This document shows, piece by piece, positions 7,164 through 10,939 of a stretch of DNA of 10,939 bases. The DNA lies in NCBI GenBank assembly GCA_903869975.1, contig CAIQBF010000054.1, positions 1 through 10,939 on the forward strand, in the 5' to 3' direction. Both the position numbers and the translations under genes were made by a program. Source of the stretch: an uncultured bacterium (GTDB taxonomy: Bacteria > Patescibacteriota > Minisyncoccia > Phycocordibacterales > UBA9973). Numbering within the stretch: the first letter of the stretch is position 1; every line of letters begins with the position of its first letter. The notes under the pieces were generated by a model, which was given only the letters and a program-made list of their open reading frames with translations, ran no database searches and was not told the DNA's origin.

Positions 7164-7181
7164 GATTATAAATCTCGCTCG

Positions 7182-7646
7182 ATGAAAAAATACAGTTTAT
7201 TTACATTTGTTAAAAAGCAAGTGGTTCGCAACGTACCTAATGCAATTGTTGTAGGAGTCTCGTTTTTCTTGGCCCTCGTTTTTTTTACTTTTTACCTTTT
7301 TGAGAAATTTATTACTATGGGGACGAGTATTTGTCTGAGTTATTTTTTTCTTGGGTTCGGACTATTCATGTTCTTCGGTACTGCGTACGAAAATTATGAG
7401 AATCGAAAAAAATGGAAAGAAATTCTGAAATCAAAAAAGGGAACAGGATTTGCTACTGTCGATGATGCGGTGAGGATGTTGCTTGATGATGAGTACGTCG
7501 ATCAAGAAATCGTACTATTCGTTATACGACATACGGAGGTAAACTCAGTACACAACGATCAAGCGCTCGAAAAGTATTCGATCGTTAATAAAAAAGTACA
7601 AAAGTTCAATACCTCCATAAAACTAGTAGATCATTGCCTAAATTAA
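7182..7646 (+). CDS. Membrane protein of unknown function with two predicted helices (154 aa)
   Basis: I do not recognise the family. After a basic N-terminus (MKKYSLFTFVKKQVVR) come two hydrophobic segments at about residues 20-42 (NAIVVGVSFFLALVFFTFYL) and 46-66 (rich in Phe, Leu and Gly). A basic linker (YENRKKWKEILKSKK) follows, then a cytoplasm-sized soluble tail of about 75 residues with an acidic helix (VDDAVRMLLDDEYVDQE). Both ends are probably cytoplasmic by the positive-inside rule. The ATG at 7182 was chosen over an in-frame TTG at 7152, which would lie inside the predicted promoter. The gene has its own promoter and a terminator 8 nt after the stop, so it is monocistronic. It is AT-richer than tgt and uvrB on either side, as is the small gene at 5569-5805. 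Confidence 0.75.
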   Translation: MKKYSLFTFVKKQVVRNVPNAIVVGVSFFLALVFFTFYLFEKFITMGTSICLSYFFLGFGLFMFFGTAYENYENRKKWKEILKSKKGTGFATVDDAVRMLLDDEYVDQEIVLFVIRHTEVNSVHNDQALEKYSIVNKKVQKFNTSIKLVDHCLN

Positions 7647-7654
7647 TTTCATCT

Positions 7655-7679
7655 AAGACCTCGCTATGCGAGGTCTTTT
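7655..7679 (+). terminator. Intrinsic terminator after the 154-aa membrane gene
   Basis: AAGACCTCGC (7655-7664) pairs perfectly with GCGAGGTCTT (7668-7677) around a 3-base loop, and the 3' arm runs into TTTT (7676-7679). It begins 8 nt after the stop codon at 7646. Confidence 0.92.
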
Positions 7680-7710
7680 AATGCTTGTATACTAAAGATC
7701 TTGGTGCACC

Positions 7711-7739
7711 TTGAGAAAATTCGTGATGCACTGTATAAC
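7711..7739 (+). promoter_or_regulatory. Predicted promoter of uvrB
   Basis: TTGAGA (7711-7716) and TATAAC (7734-7739) are spaced by 17 bp, giving an expected start near 7746 and a 47-nt leader. A palindrome GGTGCACC (7703-7710) abuts the -35 on its upstream side and a related GATGCAC (7725-7731) sits in the spacer, which are possible operator positions. TATACT at 7688-7693 is an alternative -10 without a clear -35. Confidence 0.5.
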
Positions 7740-7773
7740 TAACAGTCATGCTTCTTGGCGAATAGCGTACAAT

Positions 7774-7785
7774 AGGAGGACGGAG
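7774..7785 (+). promoter_or_regulatory. Shine-Dalgarno sequence of uvrB
   Basis: GGAG at 7782-7785 is 7 nt before the ATG at 7793, the usual spacing. A stronger AGGAGG (7774-7779) lies 13 nt upstream of the ATG. This is the only clear Shine-Dalgarno site in front of any gene in the window. Confidence 0.75.
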
Positions 7786-7792
7786 ATATTTT

Positions 7793-9832
7793 ATGGCAAA
7801 AAAAGATAGCATTTTTAAACTACAAAGCGATTGGGCCCCTGCTGGAGATCAGCCGGAGGCTATTAAGCTGCTCGTTCAAGGACTCGACAAAGGGATGCAA
7901 AAGCAGACCTTGCTTGGAGCAACGGGGACGGGTAAGACCTTCACGATGGCCAATGTTATCCAGCAGCATAATAAGCCGACCCTCATCATCGCGCACAATA
8001 AGACGCTTGCCGCGCAGCTCGCACAGGAATTCCGTGAATTTTTCCCGAATCACGCTGTGCATTATTTTGTCTCGTACTACGACTTCTATCAGCCGGAAGC
8101 GTACTTGCCAACGAGCGATACGTATATCGAAAAGGACGCGCAGATCAACAAAGAAATCGATCGCTTGCGTCACGCGACCACGCAGTCGCTCTTGCTTCGC
8201 AAGGATGTGATCATTGTCGCGTCGGTCTCATGTATCTACGGTCTCGGTTCTCCATCAGAATATCAGAAAGTGAATCTGAAGCTCGAGGTCGGGATGCAGA
8301 TGGACCGTACGCTCCTTATGCGCAAACTTCTTGCGCTGCACTTCACGCGCACAAATGCAGACCTTGAGCCGGGCACCTTCCGGACGGTCGGCAACAAAGT
8401 CGATATTATGCCGATCAGTGAGACGATGCAGTACCAGTTCGTCATCGGGTCGAAAGGAATTGAGAGTATCGACAAGATCGATCCTGTCTCTTCGAAGAAT
8501 ATGGGTTCGCTCGACGGGATGTTCGTCTTTCCGGCAAAACATTTCATTACGACCGAATCGAGTAAGACGAGTGCGGTGAAGAGTATTACAAAAGAACTTG
8601 CCGTACAGCTCAAGCATTTTGAAAAAGAAGGGAAGTTGCTTGAAGCTGAACGCATCAAGCGTCGCACCACATACGATCTCGCCATGATCAAAGAGATGGG
8701 CTACTGTAACGGCATTGAAAACTATTCTCGTCATCTTTCGGGTAAAGCCGCTGGCGAGCCGCCGGAGACGCTGCTATCGTATTTCCCGCACAAAGCAGAC
8801 GGTACGGCGGATTTCCTTACGATTATCGACGAATCGCACGTGACCTTGCCGCAAATCCAAGGTATGTTCGCGGGCGACCAGGCGCGAAAGAAAAATCTTG
8901 TTGAGTTCGGATTTCGCCTGCCGAGTGCGTGCGATAACCGACCACTCAAGTATCCTGAATTCGAAGAACGAATTGGGCAGGTAGTTTTCGTTTCTGCGAC
9001 TCCAGCCGACCGTGAAAAGGACGTGAGTGAGCAGATTGTGCAGCAGATCATTCGTCCGACTGGGCTTATCGATCCGGAAGTTATTGTGCGTCCGATCGTC
9101 GAGAAGGGAAGTTACGGCGGACAGATTCAAGACTTTATAAAAGAGACAGAGATCACGATAGCAAAAGGCGACCGTGTGCTTGCGACTACACTCACAAAAA
9201 AAATGGCTGAGGATCTTGCGACGTATCTCAAAGACAAAAAGATCAAAGCCGAATATCTCCACAGTGAAATCACGACCATCGATCGTATCCGCATTCTTAC
9301 GCAATTCCGCCGTGGAGAATTCGATGTGCTTGTCGGAGTCAACTTGCTTCGTGAAGGACTCGATCTTCCTGAGGTGTCGCTCATCGGTATTCTTGATGCG
9401 GACAAGGAAGGATTTTTGCGCAGCGAGACATCGCTCATTCAGACTATCGGTCGCGCAGCGCGTAATGTGAACGGTCGGGTGATTTTGTACGCTGACATCA
9501 TGACTGGCTCAATGGAGAAAGCGATTGGCGAAACTAATCGTCGCCGTGCTGTCCAGGTTGCGTACAATACGAAACATGGCATTACTCCGCAGACGATCAA
9601 AAAAGCCATCAATGATATCGCGGGGGAACTCTATACCGAGCATGAAAAAGCACTCAATGAAGAGCTCTCTATCGACATGGCAAAACTCGGAGGCAAGGGT
9701 GTGAAAGCCGTCGCTAAGCTGATCAAGATGAAAGAAAAAGAAATGAATGAGGCCGTCAAAGAACTTGATTTCGAGACTGCTGCAATCTTGCGTGACGAGA
9801 TTAAGGCGCTCGAACGCCACGGTAAAAAATAA
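7793..9832 (+). CDS. uvrB: Excinuclease ABC subunit B
   Basis: UvrB is the damage-verifying helicase-like core of nucleotide excision repair; it receives DNA from UvrA and recruits UvrC for incision. The 679 residues match the family length (E. coli 673). The Walker A motif is GATGTGKT (42-49). The beta-hairpin region that inserts between DNA strands has YYDFYQPEAYLP (95-106). The helicase motif II is DESH (346-349), followed by PQIQGMFAGDQARKK. The C-terminal helicase half contains GVNLLREGLDLPEVSLIGILDADKEGFLRS in pieces and QTIGRAARN. A C-terminal UVR motif (about 640-675, EAVKELDFETAAILRDEI) is the UvrC-binding coiled coil. The start is fixed by a well-placed GGAG. uvrA lies about 0.8 kb downstream with one small gene between. 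Confidence 0.98.
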   Translation: MAKKDSIFKLQSDWAPAGDQPEAIKLLVQGLDKGMQKQTLLGATGTGKTFTMANVIQQHNKPTLIIAHNKTLAAQLAQEFREFFPNHAVHYFVSYYDFYQPEAYLPTSDTYIEKDAQINKEIDRLRHATTQSLLLRKDVIIVASVSCIYGLGSPSEYQKVNLKLEVGMQMDRTLLMRKLLALHFTRTNADLEPGTFRTVGNKVDIMPISETMQYQFVIGSKGIESIDKIDPVSSKNMGSLDGMFVFPAKHFITTESSKTSAVKSITKELAVQLKHFEKEGKLLEAERIKRRTTYDLAMIKEMGYCNGIENYSRHLSGKAAGEPPETLLSYFPHKADGTADFLTIIDESHVTLPQIQGMFAGDQARKKNLVEFGFRLPSACDNRPLKYPEFEERIGQVVFVSATPADREKDVSEQIVQQIIRPTGLIDPEVIVRPIVEKGSYGGQIQDFIKETEITIAKGDRVLATTLTKKMAEDLATYLKDKKIKAEYLHSEITTIDRIRILTQFRRGEFDVLVGVNLLREGLDLPEVSLIGILDADKEGFLRSETSLIQTIGRAARNVNGRVILYADIMTGSMEKAIGETNRRRAVQVAYNTKHGITPQTIKKAINDIAGELYTEHEKALNEELSIDMAKLGGKGVKAVAKLIKMKEKEMNEAVKELDFETAAILRDEIKALERHGKK

Positions 9833-9937
9833 CGCCGCTACAACGATAAGAGTCTTATAGTCTCAAATAGTGTATACTTACCGTTGATTACAATACGTGT
9901 CGCGTATTTACTAGTAGTCTCATTTTTGAAGTAGTGT

Positions 9938-10435
9938 ATGAAAAATAATAAAGTTTTGCTTTGGGTTCTCGGAGCTCTTGCCGTAGTACTCATCGTTGTG
10001 GTTGTCGTATACGTTCGAAGAAACGCTGATACCGATATGACAGGCGAAGATATCGTGCGCAATGATACTGTTGGAGGTGAAGTCGTTCCTACTGAGGATG
10101 TAAGCGAAGGCAGTGTTACTACTCCTGTCGCGGGTTCTGGCTCAGTAACCCTTTCGTATCAGCAAGCGCTTACGAAATATGCATCTGCTCGCATGCAGTT
10201 TGATGCTCAGTGTGCTACGACTCCGAAGCAGGCTACTTGGAAGAACGGCACACTTATCATGCTTGATAATCGTTCAGCACTCCCACGCACTATCCGTCTT
10301 GGAGGTATGGGTAACGTGTCTATCAAGGCATGGGGATTCAAGATCGTAAAGCTCTCGGCTTCGAATCTTCCGCAGACACTTCTTGTAGACTGTGGAGTAC
10401 AGCAGAACGTAGCAAGCATCTTGGTTCAGAAATAA
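9938..10435 (+). CDS. Membrane-anchored extracytoplasmic protein of unknown function (165 aa)
   Basis: The N-terminus KNNKVLLWVLGALAVVLIVV continues into a long hydrophobic helix (about residues 5-25) ended by VRRN, so it is an uncleaved anchor or signal-anchor. An acidic, Gly/Ser/Thr-rich linker (about 28-68) follows. The compact C-terminal domain (about 70-165) contains two cysteines (FDAQC and LVDCG), LIMLDNRS, RTIRLGG, WGFKIVKLS and QNVASILVQK. The alternating hydrophobic pattern suggests a small beta-sandwich, perhaps cupredoxin-like, but I see no secure metal-ligand set. The pattern resembles small anchored proteins I associate with Parcubacteria genomes; this is memory, not a search. 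The gene sits 105 nt after uvrB with no obvious terminator between, so it may share the uvrB transcript, and TATACT (9873-9878) could provide a separate start. It ends at a strong terminator before uvrA. Confidence 0.8.
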   Translation: MKNNKVLLWVLGALAVVLIVVVVVYVRRNADTDMTGEDIVRNDTVGGEVVPTEDVSEGSVTTPVAGSGSVTLSYQQALTKYASARMQFDAQCATTPKQATWKNGTLIMLDNRSALPRTIRLGGMGNVSIKAWGFKIVKLSASNLPQTLLVDCGVQQNVASILVQK

Positions 10436-10457
10436 TTTCTTCCGTTTGAGATTCGTT

Positions 10458-10494
10458 GCGGCGCCGTATGACTTTGTAATCCGGCGCCGCTTTC
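10458..10494 (+). terminator. GC-rich hairpin terminator before uvrA
   Basis: GCGGCGCCG (10458-10466) pairs perfectly with CGGCGCCGC (10482-10490) around a 15-base loop. It is followed by TTTCGTATTT, a weak T-tract. It lies 22 nt after the stop of the 165-aa gene and separates it from the uvrA promoter. Confidence 0.75.
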
Positions 10495-10518
10495 GTATTT
10501 AAAGAATACATACACATT

Positions 10519-10546
10519 TTGTCAATATTGCACCCTGTGGTATACT
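10519..10546 (+). promoter_or_regulatory. Predicted strong promoter of uvrA
   Basis: TTGTCA (10519-10524) and TATACT (10541-10546) are spaced by 16 bp, with TGG before the -10 giving an extended element. The expected transcription start is near 10553, so the uvrA leader is about 55 nt, the longest in the window. TTGCACCC (10529 onward) occupies the spacer and is repeated inverted in the leader. Confidence 0.7.
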
Positions 10547-10569
10547 CACACAATACGAACAGAGATAGA

Positions 10570-10594
10570 CACCCAAGGGCTACGGCTCTGGGTG
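10570..10594 (+). promoter_or_regulatory. Hairpin with UACG tetraloop in the uvrA leader
   Basis: CACCCA (10570-10575) pairs with TGGGTG (10589-10594). After one bulged A, GGGC pairs with GCTC (one G-U pair), closing a C(UACG)G tetraloop at 10580-10585, a member of the very stable UNCG class. The hairpin ends 13 nt before the uvrA ATG. It has no following T-run, so it is not a classical terminator; it may stabilise the mRNA or influence initiation. Confidence 0.6.
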
Positions 10595-10607
10595 CAATTA
10601 TATTGGT

Positions 10608-10939
10608 ATGGCAAAAGATGATAAAGCTCAAAATTGGATACGAGTAAAAGGCGCACGTACACATAACCTAAAAAATGTGGACGTTGAAATGCCGCGCGAC
10701 AAAATGGTTGCGATTACCGGTATGTCAGGTTCTGGCAAGAGTTCTCTCGCATTCGATACGATCTTCGCCGAAGGTCAGCGTCGCTATGTCGAGTCGCTTT
10801 CATCGTATGCCCGCCAGTTCCTCCAGCAGATGCCTAAGCCTGATGTGGACGAGATCACAGGGCTTTCGCCAGCTATCTCTATCGATCAAAAATCGCGATC
10901 AAACAATCCGCGTTCTACTGTCGCGACTATTACGGAAAT
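10608..10939 (+). CDS. uvrA: Excinuclease ABC subunit A, N-terminal part (3' partial)
   Basis: UvrA is the dimeric ABC-type ATPase that first finds bulky DNA lesions and loads UvrB. The window holds 110 codons from the ATG at 10608 to the end. The sequence WIRVKGARTHNLKNVDVEMP is the standard UvrA opening. The first Walker A is GMSGSGKSS (38-46), followed by LAFDTIFAEGQRRYVESLSSYARQFL in pieces and GLSPAISIDQK, ending in NPRSTVATITE, all near-identical to well-known UvrA proteins. No Shine-Dalgarno sequence is evident before the ATG; instead a stable hairpin lies 13 nt upstream. The zinc modules and the second ATPase domain are beyond the window. Confidence 0.97.
   Translation, partial: MAKDDKAQNWIRVKGARTHNLKNVDVEMPRDKMVAITGMSGSGKSSLAFDTIFAEGQRRYVESLSSYARQFLQQMPKPDVDEITGLSPAISIDQKSRSNNPRSTVATITE

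Noticed and set aside
7152..7181. TTG at 7152 as start of the 154-aa membrane gene
   Set aside because: It falls inside the predicted promoter, overlapping the extended -10; the ATG at 7182 gives a typical basic N-terminus before the first helix.
9846..9858. Palindrome ATAAGA-g-TCTTAT after uvrB as terminator or operator
   Set aside because: It is short, AT-rich and without a T-run, and there is no supporting context; chance occurrence is likely.
1..10939. CRISPR arrays, tRNA or rRNA genes, transposases, or UGA recoding
   Set aside because: No spaced short repeats, cloverleaf-like segments, transposase motifs or in-frame TGA codons were found by eye in either strand.

Overview
The window is a 10.9 kb, mostly plus-strand stretch of bacterial chromosome with moderate GC content. 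It reads like a Candidate Phyla Radiation genome (Patescibacteria, probably a Parcubacteria/Paceibacteria lineage). This is inferred from the compact gene set, a large Ser/Thr-rich surface protein ending in a peptidoglycan-binding domain, a short prolyl-tRNA synthetase without the bulky editing insertion, tiny membrane orphans, and promoters placed almost on top of start codons. No marker such as 16S rRNA is present, so the assignment is tentative. Genes end in TAA or TAG and no gene body carries an in-frame TGA, so nothing suggests UGA recoding.

Layout: (1) 1-2289, the 3' part of a secreted multi-domain Ig/FnIII-like protein, cut by the window start. (2) 2362-4680, proS and mreB, 6 nt apart and probably one transcript. 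(3) 4728-5519, mreC, with its own -10 element, ending at a perfect-stem terminator that also serves a convergent gene. (4) 5569-5805 on the minus strand, a 78-aa membrane orphan with a good divergent promoter. (5) 5887-7119, tgt, starting at TTG. (6) 7182-7646, a 154-aa two-helix membrane orphan with its own promoter and terminator. (7) 7793-9832, uvrB. (8) 9938-10435, a 165-aa membrane-anchored protein followed by a terminator. (9) 10608 to the window end, the start of uvrA, with a strong promoter and a hairpin leader.

The genes fall into cell-shape functions (mreB, mreC, perhaps the wall-binding surface protein), translation and tRNA modification (proS, tgt), and nucleotide excision repair (uvrB, uvrA). 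No mobile element, CRISPR array, tRNA or rRNA was seen. I found no new defence or metabolic system. The most interesting points are the recurrent leaderless or near-leaderless promoter layout, the unusual substrate-pocket loop and insertion in Tgt, two orphan membrane proteins, and the regulatory structure in front of uvrA.
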